The notes: generated by a model from the sequence alone, not told the origin. Shown: positions 11,448-20,129, numbered from the stretch's first letter. The stretch is DNA of 64,000 nucleotides from Catenuloplanes atrovinosus (GCF_031458235.1 NZ_JAVDYB010000001.1:8767001-8831000), one strand, 5' to 3'. Numbers and translations: made by a program.

Positions 11448-11461
11448 GCAATTTTCTTTGC
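11448..11461. promoter_or_regulatory. Candidate operator between XRE-cupin and methyltransferase genes
   Basis: GCAATTTTCTTTGC is an imperfect dyad (GCAA and TTGC around a 6-base centre) in the only AT-rich stretch of the 66-base divergent gap. Its position suits autoregulation by the XRE-cupin protein. The evidence is weak. Confidence 0.25.
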
Positions 11462-11493
11462 AAGCCCGGCGCCGTGCCGGCGATCCTGGTCGC

Positions 11494-12108
11494 ATGGTCA
11501 TGACGGCATTCTGGGAGAAGCACTACCGTGGCCGGCGCGCCGGCGGGCGGGTCAACCCGCTGCTCGCCGAGATCGCCGCGCCGCTGCCGGCCGGCACCGC
11601 GCTCGATCTCGGCTGCGGAACGGGCGGCGACACCATCTGGCTCGCCCGGCGCGGCTGGCGGGTCACCGCGGTCGACATCGCGCACACCGCGATCGACCGG
11701 CTGCTGATCCACGCGGCCGAGGCCGGGCTCGCGGACCGGGTGGTCGCGGAACAGCACGACCTGGCGGTCTCGTTCCCCGGCGGCACGTTCGACCTCGTCT
11801 CGGCGCAGTACCTCCACACACCGTTCACGCTGGACCGGGCGGCGGTGCTGCGCACCGCGGCATCGGCGTTGCGGCCCGGAGGGCTGCTGCTGGTCGTGGA
11901 CCACGGCTCGACGATGCCGTGGTCGTGGAACCAGGACCCGGACGCGGTGTTCCCGACGCCGGAGGAGATCGCGGCGGGAATCGGACTGGACCCGGAGGGG
12001 TGGCGGGTGGTGCGCGCGGACATGCCGCGACGCCGGGCCGTCGGCCCGAACGGCCAGACGGCGACCGTCACGGACAACGTACTGGTGATCCAGCGGAGCG
12101 CGGGATGA
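11494..12108 (+). CDS. Class I SAM-dependent methyltransferase
   Basis: The product has 204 residues with a Rossmann methyltransferase fold. SAM motif I is 'ALDLGCGTGGDTIWLA' (about 38-53), the acidic ribose-binding 'VTAVDIAHTAI' follows, and 'HDLAVSFPGGTFDLVSAQYL' is motif II-III. The start 'FWEKHYRGRRAGGRVNP' resembles TehB/thiopurine-type methyltransferases; the substrate is unknown. The stop overlaps the next start (ATGA at 12105-12108), so it is coupled to the DinB gene. ATG 11494 or 11500 are both possible starts. Confidence 0.88.
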   Translation: MVMTAFWEKHYRGRRAGGRVNPLLAEIAAPLPAGTALDLGCGTGGDTIWLARRGWRVTAVDIAHTAIDRLLIHAAEAGLADRVVAEQHDLAVSFPGGTFDLVSAQYLHTPFTLDRAAVLRTAASALRPGGLLLVVDHGSTMPWSWNQDPDAVFPTPEEIAAGIGLDPEGWRVVRADMPRRRAVGPNGQTATVTDNVLVIQRSAG

Positions 12109-12755
12109 GCGCGGGCCGTTCCTCCGGGGGGCTGGCGGCCGTGGGCCGCGGGGCGACGACATCGCCGACGGCGACCGCTGTGGATGGGCGTCCGGCCGGT
12201 GCGGCAGCCGCTTCGGCCGGGGCGGGTGACGCGGCCGCCGCCGGTGAGGCGCCGGGCGGCAGGCCGAGGCGCAGGGCGAAGACGAAGGATGTCGGGCCCG
12301 CATGGACCGATCCCGGGGAGAGGGGGACGTTGCTGGGGTTCCTGGACTACCTGCGGAACTCCGTGATCGAGAAGGTCGCGGACGTGCCGGAGCCGGAGGT
12401 GCGCGCACCGGGCGTGGCCTCCGGGACCAACCTGCTCGGGCTGATCAAGCACCTGACGGCGGTGGAGCGCTTCTACTTCCTCGGCGAGCCGATCCCGAAC
12501 CTGCGCCGGACCCTGCGACCCACCCGGACCGAGACCGTCGACGGGCTGATCGCCGACTACCGGCGCGCGATCGCGGAGGCGAACGAGGTCATCGACGGGT
12601 GGACGGACCTGGCGGCTCCGGCGCCGCGACCGCCGGGCCGCGGCCTGCCACCGACGCGGCGATGGGTACTGACGCACATGATCGAGGAGACCGCCCGGCA
12701 CGCCGGCCACGCCGACATCATCCGCGAACGGATCGACGGCTCGGTCGGGCGGTGA
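12105..12755 (+). CDS. DinB-like (DUF664) four-helix protein with disordered N-terminus
   Basis: The product has 216 residues. The C-terminal 150 form a DinB-type bundle with the metal-ligand pattern 'LIKHLTAVERFYFLG' and 'WVLTHMIEETARHAGHADIIRE'. In this family the histidines bind a divalent metal and several members are mycothiol-dependent transferases or isomerases. The first 60 residues are Ala/Gly/Thr-rich and end in a basic patch ('RPRRRAKTK'), which is unusual. The ATGA overlap with the methyltransferase fixes the start unless translation begins later. Confidence 0.82.
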   Translation: MSAGRSSGGLAAVGRGATTSPTATAVDGRPAGAAAASAGAGDAAAAGEAPGGRPRRRAKTKDVGPAWTDPGERGTLLGFLDYLRNSVIEKVADVPEPEVRAPGVASGTNLLGLIKHLTAVERFYFLGEPIPNLRRTLRPTRTETVDGLIADYRRAIAEANEVIDGWTDLAAPAPRPPGRGLPPTRRWVLTHMIEETARHAGHADIIRERIDGSVGR

Positions 12756-12767
12756 TCGCCTCACTCG

Positions 12768-12816
12768 GTGAGGCTCGGGCACGTTGTCCGGCGCGCATGA
12801 CGTGCCTGAGCCTCAC
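12768..12816. repeat. 17-bp inverted repeat (repeat island 1)
   Basis: Arms 12768-12784 and 12800-12816 pair with one mismatch around a 15-base loop. The right arm plus the following bases (CGTGCCTGAGCCTCACAAAG) matches the arm of the 21-bp inverted repeat at 20069-20129 with one difference, so this is a dispersed element. It stands 12 bases after the DinB stop and may act as a terminator. Confidence 0.7.
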
Positions 12817-12946
12817 AAAGCCAGGTGGACGATCAACTGGCGCCCGCGATTTCGGGCGCGGAGCGCGCGCAGCCCCTGCCCCGGGAATCAGCCGGCTCTG
12901 CTCGATCCCGGTGCCGACGAAGGAGTCGTGCGATGAGCCGGGGTCA

Positions 12947-13110
12947 CGCGGTAGTTGGGCCGCGCGGTAGTTGGGCCGCGTGGTGGTTGGGACCGCGGTG
13001 GTTGGGCCGCGTGGTGGTGGGGACCGCGGTGGTTGGGCCGCGCGGTTGGGGTGGCGGTGGTTGGGCCGCGTGGTGGTTGGGACTGCGGTGGGTTGGATTG
13101 CGTGGCGGTG
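12947..13110. repeat. Degenerate GC-rich minisatellite (repeat island 1)
   Basis: About ten head-to-tail units of 14-17 bases built on GCGGTGGTTGGGCC (longer period about 31) lie between the DinB gene and the convergent ABC permease gene. No credible gene uses it. Just before it, at 12849-12869, is ATTTCGGGCGCGGAGCGC, a motif seen again at 20013 (inverted) and 20738. The whole gap 12756-13173 has no gene. Confidence 0.75.
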
Positions 13111-13173
13111 TGATTCGCGCGGTGGCTGGGCCGGAAGCGGGTCTGGAGGGGCCGCGGCGCCGGGAGGATGGGC

Positions 13174-13959
13174 TCAGCGTTCGCGGGGGGTGGTCCAGCG
13201 GAAGGTGGTGAGGCAGAGGATGAGGCCGGCGATGCACCAGGCGGCGAGGACCAGGGCGACGCGGTCGAGTTCCCAGGTGCCGGCGGGTTCCTGGGTGGCG
13301 AAGGAGTCGGGGAGGAAGGCGTAGCGGAGGCCCTGGCACATCCACTTCAGGGGGAAGACGGCGGCGATGGACTGCATCCAGGACGGCAGCGAGGTGAAGA
13401 CCAGGAAGACGCCGGAGGTGAACTGCAGAATCAGCGCGATCGGGGTGACCACGGCGGAGCCGCTGCGGGACGTGCGGGCCAGTGCGGAGATGGCGATGCC
13501 GAGCAGCGTGCAGGCGGTGATGCCGAGCAGCGACACCCAGGCGAACGCCAGCCAGCGGCCCGGGGTGGAGGGCAGGTGCAGGCCGAAGAAGGGGACGGAG
13601 ATGAGGAGCAGCACGGCGGTCGTACCGAACCCGATGACGAGGATCATCAGGACCTTGCCGGCGAAGTAGACCCACGCCGGCATCGGCGTGCCGCGGTAGC
13701 GCTTGAGGACGCCGCGGTCGCGCTCGATCGGAATCCAGATGCCCAGGTTCTGGAAGCTGACCGTCATCAGGCCGGTGGCGATCATGCCGGTCACGAAGTA
13801 CTGGGTGAGCGTGACGCCGCCGTCGATCTCGGTGCCGCCGAAGATCGCGGCGAAGATGGCCAGCATGATGACCGGGAAGCCGATGGTGAACACCACGGAC
13901 TCGCGGCTGCGGAGGAACTGCAGGGTCTCCAGGCGGCCCTGACGGAGTGCGAGCTTCAC
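13174..13959 (-). CDS. ABC-2 type transporter permease (DrrB-like)
   Basis: The product has 261 residues with about six membrane segments. 'GIWIPIERDRGVLKRYRGTPMPAWVYFAGKVL' is the cytoplasmic loop typical of the DrrB/NodJ-type ABC-2 permeases, which export drugs or polysaccharide/lipid. The start is GTG at 13959, overlapping the stop of the upstream ATPase (GTGA). The pair would form an exporter, but the partner ATPase is frameshifted as read here. Confidence 0.88.
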   Translation of the reverse strand: MKLALRQGRLETLQFLRSRESVVFTIGFPVIMLAIFAAIFGGTEIDGGVTLTQYFVTGMIATGLMTVSFQNLGIWIPIERDRGVLKRYRGTPMPAWVYFAGKVLMILVIGFGTTAVLLLISVPFFGLHLPSTPGRWLAFAWVSLLGITACTLLGIAISALARTSRSGSAVVTPIALILQFTSGVFLVFTSLPSWMQSIAAVFPLKWMCQGLRYAFLPDSFATQEPAGTWELDRVALVLAAWCIAGLILCLTTFRWTTPRER

Positions 13960-14806
13960 TGACCGGCCTCGTTCGAAATCATGCGGAGGTAGATGTCCTC
14001 CAGCGTCGGGCGGTTGATGGCGAGCCCGGGCACCTCGCCGCCGAACTCGGCCGCGAGCCGGGTGACCAGCGCGGTCGGCGTGGCGGTCTCCTCCCGGCGC
14101 GGCCGGCCGTCCGCGTCCCGCCAGGTGACCGTGGGCAGCGCGTGCTGCCGTCCGCCCAGCTCGGACGGGGTGGACACCTCGACCAGCCGGCCGCCGGCGA
14201 GCACGCCGACCCGCGCGCGGCCAGCGCCTCGGCCTCGTCGAGGTAGTGCGTGGTGAGCAGGATCGTGGTGCCGCCCGCGTTCAGGTCGCGGATGAGCTCC
14301 CAGAACTCGCGCCGGGCCTCCGGGTCGAATCCGGTGGTGGGCTCGTCCAGGAACAGCAGCTCGGGGCGGCCGACGATGCCGAGCGCCACGTCCAGCCGCC
14401 GCTTCTGGCCGCCGGAGAGCGCGTGCGTACGGGCGCGCGCCTTCTCGGTCAGGCCGACGCGCGCGATCACCGCGTCCGGGTCGTCCGGGGCCGGGTAGAA
14501 GCCGGCGAAGTGGTGCACCAGCTCGCGTACCGTCAAGTTGTCGAACTCGCCGGTGCCCTGCAGCACGATGCCGACCCGCCCGCGCCAGGCCGCGCCGGGG
14601 GCGGCCGGGTCCTCGCCGAGCACCTCGACCTCGCCGGCGTCCCGCCCGCGGAAGCCCTCCAGGATCTCCACCGTGGTGGTCTTGCCGGCGCCGTTCGGCC
14701 CGAGCAGCGCGAAGATCTCGCCGGCGTGGACCTCCAGGTCGAGACCGGCCACGGCGGTGTTCGCGCCGTAGGACTTGCGCAGCCCGCGGACGGAGATCGC
14801 GTTCAT
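13956..14806 (-). pseudogene. ABC transporter ATP-binding protein (DrrA-like), frameshifted
   Basis: The first 195 or so residues have every ATPase element: Walker A 'LLGPNGAGKTTT' near 38, signature 'LSGGQKRRLDVALG', Walker B 'LLFLDEPTTGFDP' and the H-loop 'LLTTHYLDEAEALA'. Right after this the frame is lost and the expected continuation ('RVGVLAGGRLVEVSTPSEL ... PTLEDIYLRM') is found in another frame. At 14212-14220 the run CGCGCGCGG leaves 5 bases where 3 or 6 are needed. The change is a GC-dinucleotide slip or a sequencing error. If real, the protein loses its DrrA C-terminal domain and gains a nonsense tail. The start ATG is at 14806. Confidence 0.8.
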
Positions 14807-14858
14807 GCGGTCCACTATGCGCCGGTCCGCCGCGGCGGGCGCATCGGCCCCGTCCTGT

Positions 14859-14870
14859 GTGACGCGTCAC
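14859..14870. promoter_or_regulatory. Perfect 12-bp palindrome upstream of the ABC exporter
   Basis: GTGACGCGTCAC is fully self-complementary and lies 53 bases upstream of the ATPase start, on the promoter side. It is a candidate operator; no regulator gene is adjacent. Confidence 0.35.
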
Positions 14871-14878
14871 CGGCCGTT

Positions 14879-14892
14879 TTACTGAACGGTAA
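14879..14892. promoter_or_regulatory. Candidate TetR-type operator upstream of the ABC exporter
   Basis: TTACTGAACGGTAA is a dyad of form TTACNGNNCNGTAA, a size and spacing common for TetR-family sites. It lies in an AT-richer patch 73-86 bases upstream of the frameshifted ATPase start, where its promoter should be. DrrAB-type exporters are often under TetR control. Confidence 0.45.
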
Positions 14893-14979
14893 CTTAGACT
14901 ACGGCCAAGCGAGGCGCGGTCACTGAGTGCCGCGGAGGCCGGGCAGGACAACCTGCGCACTGTCCGGCGTCCGGAGTGG

Positions 14980-15690
14980 TCAGTGGGACAGCGCCATCGA
15001 GATGCCGGAGGCGGAGGCCATGCCGCCCAGCACCAGCAGGCCGACCGCGCCGATGTCCAGGCGGCTGCCGAACATGCGGTCCAGCAGCGCGGACGCCACC
15101 GGCAGCCCGGTGAACGGCGCCACGAAGAACGCGGACCAGCCGGCCACCCGCAACACCAGTTGCGCGGTGGTGTAGCCGCCGCCCAGGGTGACCAGCCCGG
15201 CCGCGAACAGCGCGGTGAACGCGGCCGCGGCGGCGCCGAGCACCGGCAGCAGTGGCAGCACGCGGCGTGGCGGCGACGGCCGGGGCGCGCCGCGCCGGGC
15301 CGCGTGGACCCGCCGTACCGCGCGGTCCAGCAGTGCCCGCGCCCGCGCCTCCGGGTCCACCTGATCCGGATAGCCGAGGTCCGGGCTCTGCGGCAGCAGC
15401 GGCTCGGGCGGATCGCCGACCCGGGACGCCCAGCCCGGCCGCCGCCGGTGCATCGCGCGCAGCGCGGCCCAGATCCGGGCCGCCTCGCGGTCGACCTCGG
15501 CGACCGAGACCGCGAGCGCGTCGGCGCGGCGCTCCGCGGCACCGGCCATCGCCTCCGCGCGCACCAGCTCCGCGGTCGCGGTGGCGGCGCCGTCGTGGTA
15601 GGCGCGCTCGGTGGCGAGCAGGTCGGCGTCCCGCCGCGCGGTCGCCTCGGCCAGCGCGGCGAGCTGCCGCCGATACTCGTCCGCGTTCAC
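14980..15690 (-). CDS. Coiled-coil and membrane protein coupled to the FtsK-like gene
   Basis: The product has 236 residues. Residues 1-75 are an Ala/Glu/Arg-rich helix likely to form a coiled coil, a basic Pro-rich middle follows, and then there are about three hydrophobic segments ('VLPLLPVLGAAAAAFTALFA', 'AGWSAFFVAPFTGLPVASAL', 'IGAVGLLVLGGMASASGISM'). I do not recognise a family. The GTG start at 15690 overlaps the upstream stop (GTGA), so it is made together with the FtsK-like ATPase and is probably its membrane anchor or channel partner. Confidence 0.7.
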   Translation of the reverse strand: MNADEYRRQLAALAEATARRDADLLATERAYHDGAATATAELVRAEAMAGAAERRADALAVSVAEVDREAARIWAALRAMHRRRPGWASRVGDPPEPLLPQSPDLGYPDQVDPEARARALLDRAVRRVHAARRGAPRPSPPRRVLPLLPVLGAAAAAFTALFAAGLVTLGGGYTTAQLVLRVAGWSAFFVAPFTGLPVASALLDRMFGSRLDIGAVGLLVLGGMASASGISMALSH

Positions 15691-18344
15691 GAGCCGGCTC
15701 CCACCGCGTACGGGACGATCACGCGGGGCAGGCGGTCCGTGGCGCGGTCGAAGCAGAGCGCGCGCCCGGGGCGGGGGAACCAGGCCGGTCCGCCCGGGGA
15801 CGGGGTCAGCGGCGCCAGGTCCGCGCCGTGCACGTCCAGCGCCACCCAGGCGCCGATCGCGTCGAACCGGGCCGCGAGCCCGCCGAGCGCGTCCCGCAGC
15901 CGGGCCACCGAGCGCCACCAGCCCAGCACGTGCACCTGCCGCTCCGGGCCCCGCTCCAGGATCGTGCGCAGCGGGTCGCCGCCGCCGGGCGCGGGCATCG
16001 CGGAGAGCGGCGGGATCGGGCCGCGGCGGGGGTGCGTACCGGCCGACGGAACGACCGCGTCGAGCGCGAGACCGAACAGGACGTGCGGCCCGGAGAGATC
16101 CTCGGCCACGGCCGCGAGCAGGTCCGGCACGGCGGCTCCGACGTGGAACGCCGCGGCCGGCAGCGCGGCCCGCAGCGGCGCGATCAGCGGCGCCAGCGAC
16201 GCATCGGGGCAGGCCACGCTGAACCGCGCGCCCGGCCACGACGCGGCCAGCGACCGCGCGGCCGAGGTCAGCACCGCGGCCGCCTCCTCGCCACGCGTGC
16301 CCAGCACCGCGAGGTTGCGGCCGGGCGCGCGGTCCATCCGCATCAGCGCCGGCCGGGCTCGCACGTCGATCAGCTCGCCCAGCACCGCGCCGTGCTCCGG
16401 CGGCGCGTCCGGGAACGTGGGTACCGCGTCGCCGTCGAAGAGGCGCGGCGGCGGTGACCCCGCCGCCCGCGCGTGCCAGAGCCGTTCCTGCAACGCCTGC
16501 CACGCGCGGCGGTCGCCGGCGTCCGGCAGCCGCGCGATCCGGTTCGCCGACGGCGTGCCCGAATCCGCGTTGATCACCGCGTGGTGGCGCGGGATCACGT
16601 CCGCGGCGAGGTTCGTCTCGGCCAGCACGCGCCGCGCCTTGGGCAGCGCGATCCGCAGCGTGAACTGCGCGACCAGGCCGGGCCGCCCCCACAGCGCCTC
16701 GATGCCGGAGACGTCCTGGCTGGCAAGGACCAGGTGGATGCCCTGCGATCGGCCGCGCCGGGCCAGGTCCTCCAGCAGCGCCGCGGCCTCCGTGGTCACC
16801 GCGTCCCGCGCGCCGAGCAGCACCTGGAACTCGTCGATCACCGCCACGATCCGGGGCCAGTGGCCGTCCGGGTCCTCCGCGCGCAGCTCCGCGAGCTTGC
16901 CCGCCTCGTACCGCTTCGCGGCCCGCGCCCGGGCCCGCGACTCCTCGGCCAGGTGCCGCAGCAGCGCCAGGCCGAACTCCCGGTCGTCGTTGACGTTCAC
17001 CCCGGCCAGGCGCACGTGCGGCAGCCAGCTCGGATCGCGCGGGCTCGGCGCGAACCGGGCGAACGACACCCCCTCCTTGAAATCCAGCAGGTAGAGCGCC
17101 AGCTCGGCGGGGGAGTAGCGGGTGGTCAGCGCGCCCAGCCAGGCGTAGATCAGGTTCGTCTTGCCGGACCCGGACGGGCCGCCGATCAGCGCGTGCGGCG
17201 GATCGTCGCCCAGCGTGACCTCGATCGGCGCGCCGTCCGGGCCCACGCCCAGCGGCGCGGTCAGCGCGGCGGCCGAGCTCTCCTGCCAGAACCGCGCCGG
17301 GACCAGGTCGGTCAGGCGCGCGGGCGGCGGCTCCGCGGTCACCGACGCGGCCAGTTCCCGGCACACGGCCGCGGTCTGCTCCGCGGGCGGCGGCGGGTCC
17401 AGCCGCACCGGCAGCACGCCGGCCGTGTCGCAGAAGGCCTCCCGTCCGGTCAGGTGCAGGCGCTCCACGTCCGGGTGCTCGGCCAGCGGCAGGTCACGCG
17501 CGATCAGGTGCACGCCGCAGGCGACGCCGGTACGGACCAGGCGGTCCAACTGCGCGCGCTGCGGCGGGGCCGGCTCCACCGCGTCGCCGAGCAGCACCGC
17601 CACCCGCCACGGCTCCGGGCGCCGGCCGGGCCGCTCGGCCAGCGTGGCGTACCGGCCGGCCAGCACGGTCTCGTTGATCCGCCGGACGTGCTCGACCAGT
17701 TCGTCCAGCATCGCGGTCAGCCCGCCCGGCCCGACGAACGTGAGCACGCCGGCCGCGGCCAGCGGCGCGAACGCGGCCAGGCTGCCGCCCAGCCGGTCCG
17801 GATCGTAGACCCAGAGCCGCAGGTCACCGGCGGGCGCGCCGCCGAGCGCGCGCAGCAGCAGGCCGGCGACCAGGCCGTCCGCCGTGGACGGACCACGGTG
17901 CCGGCCCACGCCGTCGTCCCGGTCGCGGGTGATCTCCAGGTGCGCGCGGTCGAGCAGCGGGATCAGCGCCGGCACCACCGGCGCGTCCTCGTCCACCGCG
18001 ATGGTGCCGATCCGCAGCAGGCCGGCGCGGGCGGTGGCGGCCGGCCGCCACGCGGGCCAGGGCGCGCCGGACGGGCCCGGGGCGCAGGTGGACGCGAGCC
18101 GGCCGAGCAGGCCGGTGCGCGCCACGACCTCGCGGTGGAACACGTCGTAGATCTCGTCCCGGGCGGTCTCGTGCGCGTCGGTGAGCGCCGCCAGGCAGGT
18201 GTCGTGCGCGCCGCGGATCACCTCGTACCGGCGGCGGGTCTCGATCCTGCTCTCCTCGGCCGCCGCGTGGGCCGCGCGCACCAGTCCGCGCGCGGCGGCC
18301 ACGTCCTGGCGGGCCGCGACCAGCATGGACACTCGGGCGCGCAC
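15687..18344 (-). CDS. FtsK/SpoIIIE-type ATPase with three tandem modules
   Basis: The product has 885 residues. An N-terminal helical segment (1-75) is followed by a first FtsK-like module without a P-loop (about 120-330, '[13 protein letters not shown]', '[13 protein letters not shown]'). The active module (about 345-580) has Walker A '[16 protein letters not shown]', 'LYLLDFKEG', Walker B '[12 protein letters not shown]' and '[19 protein letters not shown]'. A third, degenerate module has '[13 protein letters not shown]' in place of the P-loop. One active and two dead modules recall the EccC layout in part, but no ESX genes are near. It has no membrane segment of its own; the coupled downstream protein could provide it. 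Substrate (DNA or protein) unknown. Confidence 0.8.
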   Translation of the reverse strand: MRARVSMLVAARQDVAAARGLVRAAHAAAEESRIETRRRYEVIRGAHDTCLAALTDAHETARDEIYDVFHREVVARTGLLGRLASTCAPGPSGAPWPAWRPAATARAGLLRIGTIAVDEDAPVVPALIPLLDRAHLEITRDRDDGVGRHRGPSTADGLVAGLLLRALGGAPAGDLRLWVYDPDRLGGSLAAFAPLAAAGVLTFVGPGGLTAMLDELVEHVRRINETVLAGRYATLAERPGRRPEPWRVAVLLGDAVEPAPPQRAQLDRLVRTGVACGVHLIARDLPLAEHPDVERLHLTGREAFCDTAGVLPVRLDPPPPAEQTAAVCRELAASVTAEPPPARLTDLVPARFWQESSAAALTAPLGVGPDGAPIEVTLGDDPPHALIGGPSGSGKTNLIYAWLGALTTRYSPAELALYLLDFKEGVSFARFAPSPRDPSWLPHVRLAGVNVNDDREFGLALLRHLAEESRARARAAKRYEAGKLAELRAEDPDGHWPRIVAVIDEFQVLLGARDAVTTEAAALLEDLARRGRSQGIHLVLASQDVSGIEALWGRPGLVAQFTLRIALPKARRVLAETNLAADVIPRHHAVINADSGTPSANRIARLPDAGDRRAWQALQERLWHARAAGSPPPRLFDGDAVPTFPDAPPEHGAVLGELIDVRARPALMRMDRAPGRNLAVLGTRGEEAAAVLTSAARSLAASWPGARFSVACPDASLAPLIAPLRAALPAAAFHVGAAVPDLLAAVAEDLSGPHVLFGLALDAVVPSAGTHPRRGPIPPLSAMPAPGGGDPLRTILERGPERQVHVLGWWRSVARLRDALGGLAARFDAIGAWVALDVHGADLAPLTPSPGGPAWFPRPGRALCFDRATDRLPRVIVPYAVGAGS

Positions 18345-18395
18345 CCGCCGATATTACCGATTCAGGGGGATATGCCCGGCCTCAACGGTGCCGTG

Positions 18396-19013
18396 TCACA
18401 CGTTGAATCCGGCCGCCCGCGCGGCCTGCCGCTCCGCCCGCCGGGCGGTCCGGCGGCGGAACACCCAGACCGCCAGCCCGATCAGCGCCACCGCGAAGAC
18501 CAGCACGAACACCGGCAGCAGAATGGCCACCACGGACATGACCACGCTGGCGGCGTCCTCCGCCGTGCTCGCCACCGGCGCGCCGAAGCCCGCGGTCGCC
18601 GTGTTGATCACCGGGCGCGCGGTCGCCTTCAGCGTGTGCACGCCGAGCGCGATGACCACGCCGGCCACGATCGGCACCCACTGGTTCGACTCGAAGAAGT
18701 TCGCCGGATCGGTCACGGTCACGGTCTCGGACCCCGCACCCGCGCCGAACACCAGCCCGCCCGCGGTCGGCCGTACCACGGTCTGCACCAGGTCGTTGAC
18801 GTGATCGACCACCGGCACCTTGTCCGCGACCACCTCGATCGCCAGCAGCACGGACAGGATGGCGATCACCCACCCGTTCGAGAGCCACTGCCAGCCGCTC
18901 GGCAGCGCGATCACCTCGGTGTACCGCGCCAGCAGCCCCATCGCCAGCATCGGGACGTACGCGTTGAGCCCGGCAGATGCGGCCAGACCGATACCAGTCA
19001 GAACTTCCAGCAC
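18396..19013 (-). CDS. DUF4126 family membrane protein
   Basis: The product has 205 residues with about five membrane segments: '[20 protein letters not shown]' at the N-terminus, '[20 protein letters not shown]', '[18 protein letters not shown]' and '[22 protein letters not shown]'. The N-terminal 'GLNAYVPML' and '[19 protein letters not shown]' segments fit DUF4126. Its function is unknown. The GTG start at 19013 was chosen to begin just before the first membrane segment. It is divergent from nucS, with 54 bases between. Confidence 0.82.
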   Translation of the reverse strand: MLEVLTGIGLAASAGLNAYVPMLAMGLLARYTEVIALPSGWQWLSNGWVIAILSVLLAIEVVADKVPVVDHVNDLVQTVVRPTAGGLVFGAGAGSETVTVTDPANFFESNQWVPIVAGVVIALGVHTLKATARPVINTATAGFGAPVASTAEDAASVVMSVVAILLPVFVLVFAVALIGLAVWVFRRRTARRAERQAARAAGFNV

Positions 19014-19067
19014 ATAGACAGCATCGCACCCGCACGCCACTCCCGCCGGTTCCGCTACCCTGCTCGG

Positions 19068-19727
19068 GTGCGTTTGGTGATTGCGCGATGCTCGGTGGAC
19101 TACGTCGGACGACTCTCGGCCCACCTGCCGCCGGCGACCCGGCTGCTCATGGTCAAAGCGGACGGATCAGTCTCGATCCACGCCGACGACCGCGCCTACA
19201 AGCCGCTCAACTGGATGAGCCCCCCGTGCAAACTCCAGGAGGCGGACGGCGTCTGGCGCGTGGTCAACAAGGCCGGCGAGGAGCTCCGCATCACACTGGA
19301 GGAGATCTTCCAGGACACGTCGTACGACCTGGGAGTGGACCCGGGCCTGGTGAAAGACGGTGTGGAGGCCCACCTCCAGGAGCTGCTGGCCGCCAACCCC
19401 ACCACCTTCGGCGACGGCTTCACCCTGGTCCGCCGCGAGTTCATGACCGCCATCGGCCCGGTCGACCTGCTCTGCAAGGACGCCTCCGGCCGCTCGGTCG
19501 CGGTCGAGGTGAAGCGGCGCGGCGAGATCGACGGTGTGGAGCAGCTGACGCGCTACCTCGAACTCATGAACCGCGATCCGCTGCTGGCCCCGGTGAGCGG
19601 CATATTCGCGGCGCAGGAGATCAAGCCGCAGGCGCGGGTGCTGGCCGAGGACCGCGGAATCCGTTGCGTGGTGGTCGACTACGACAAACTCCGCGGCATC
19701 GAGCGCGACGAACTCACACTGTTCTGA
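19068..19727 (+). CDS. nucS: Mismatch-specific endonuclease NucS/EndoMS
   Basis: The product has 219 residues. NucS cuts both strands at mismatches and replaces MutS/MutL repair in most actinobacteria. Seen are the N-terminal DNA-binding domain ('[20 protein letters not shown]'), the RecB-like nuclease core ('GPVDLLCKD', '[20 protein letters not shown]') and the '[14 protein letters not shown]' strand. The C-terminus 'DELTLF' looks like a sliding-clamp-binding peptide, consistent with the known clamp dependence of EndoMS. Its last codons and stop form the first unit of the minisatellite at 19722. GTG start. Confidence 0.95.
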   Translation: MRLVIARCSVDYVGRLSAHLPPATRLLMVKADGSVSIHADDRAYKPLNWMSPPCKLQEADGVWRVVNKAGEELRITLEEIFQDTSYDLGVDPGLVKDGVEAHLQELLAANPTTFGDGFTLVRREFMTAIGPVDLLCKDASGRSVAVEVKRRGEIDGVEQLTRYLELMNRDPLLAPVSGIFAAQEIKPQARVLAEDRGIRCVVVDYDKLRGIERDELTLF

Positions 19728-19936
19728 CGCGTGCGTGGCTGGGCCGGGTTCTGGCGCGTGCCTGGTTGGCTGGGTTCTGGCGCGTGCCTGGTTGGCTGGG
19801 TTCTGGCGCGTGCCTGGTCGGGCTGGGTTCTGGCGCGTGCCTGACTCGGCCGGGTTCTGGCGCGTGCCTGACTCGGCCGGGTTCTGGCGCGTGCGTGATC
19901 GGGCCGGATTCTGGCGTGTGCCTGGTTGGGCCGGGG
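19722..19936. repeat. 26-27 bp minisatellite starting inside the nucS stop (repeat island 2)
   Basis: Eight head-to-tail units of 26-27 bases have the form TTCTGGCGCGTGCCTGGTTG plus GCTGGG or variants. The first unit begins with the last bases of nucS (the TGA is the unit's TGG changed by one base), so the array appears to have grown from the 3' end of the gene. Copies 2 and 3 are identical, as are 5 and 6. No credible gene overlaps it. Confidence 0.85.
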
Positions 19937-20012
19937 GTCGGGCGTCGGCTTCGGCCGAGGGTTTCGAGTCGAGGCTTTCCGGTCGGGGCTTGCGAGTCGC
20001 GGTGTGCGGGTC

Positions 20013-20034
20013 GGGCGCTCCGCGCCCGAAATTT
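20013..20034. repeat. Dispersed GC motif (inverted copy)
   Basis: GGGCGCTCCGCGCCCGAAAT is the reverse complement of the motif at 20738-20760 and 12849-12869 (core ATTTCGGGCGCGGAGCGC). A partial copy (GCCGAAATTTCGGGC) is at 20213-20227. The core is itself palindromic and can form a hairpin. All copies are in gene-free gaps. Confidence 0.6.
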
Positions 20035-20068
20035 CGTCATATTGCGGGTCGCGCCGGTGGTCCACTGT

Positions 20069-20129
20069 GACTTTGTGAGCCTCAGGCACGTAATTCCGCG
20101 CGAATAAGGTGCCTGAGGCTCACAAAGTC
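20069..20129. repeat. Perfect 21-bp inverted repeat (repeat island 2)
   Basis: Arms 20069-20089 and 20109-20129 are exactly complementary around a 19-base loop. The arm sequence contains TGCCTGAGGCTCACAAAG, which is shared with the inverted repeat at 12768-12816. Such a stem is far beyond chance and could be a two-way terminator between nucS and the aldehyde dehydrogenase or a REP-like dispersed element. Confidence 0.85.

Noticed and set aside
13956-15542. 528-codon fusion of the ABC ATPase C-terminus with upstream sequence
   Set aside because: Only its last 100 residues are genuine (the out-of-frame end of the ATPase); the rest is antisense or shadow sequence.
15687-18344. Type VII (ESX) secretion core EccC
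   Set aside because: Only one of three modules has a P-loop, no membrane segments precede it, and there are no EsxA/B, EccB, EccD, EccE or mycosin genes nearby.
18977-20107. Plus-strand open frame running from the nucS region into the GSGACL-like repeats
   Set aside because: It is out of frame with nucS and the repeat peptide is the minisatellite translated. There is no ribosome binding site or homology.
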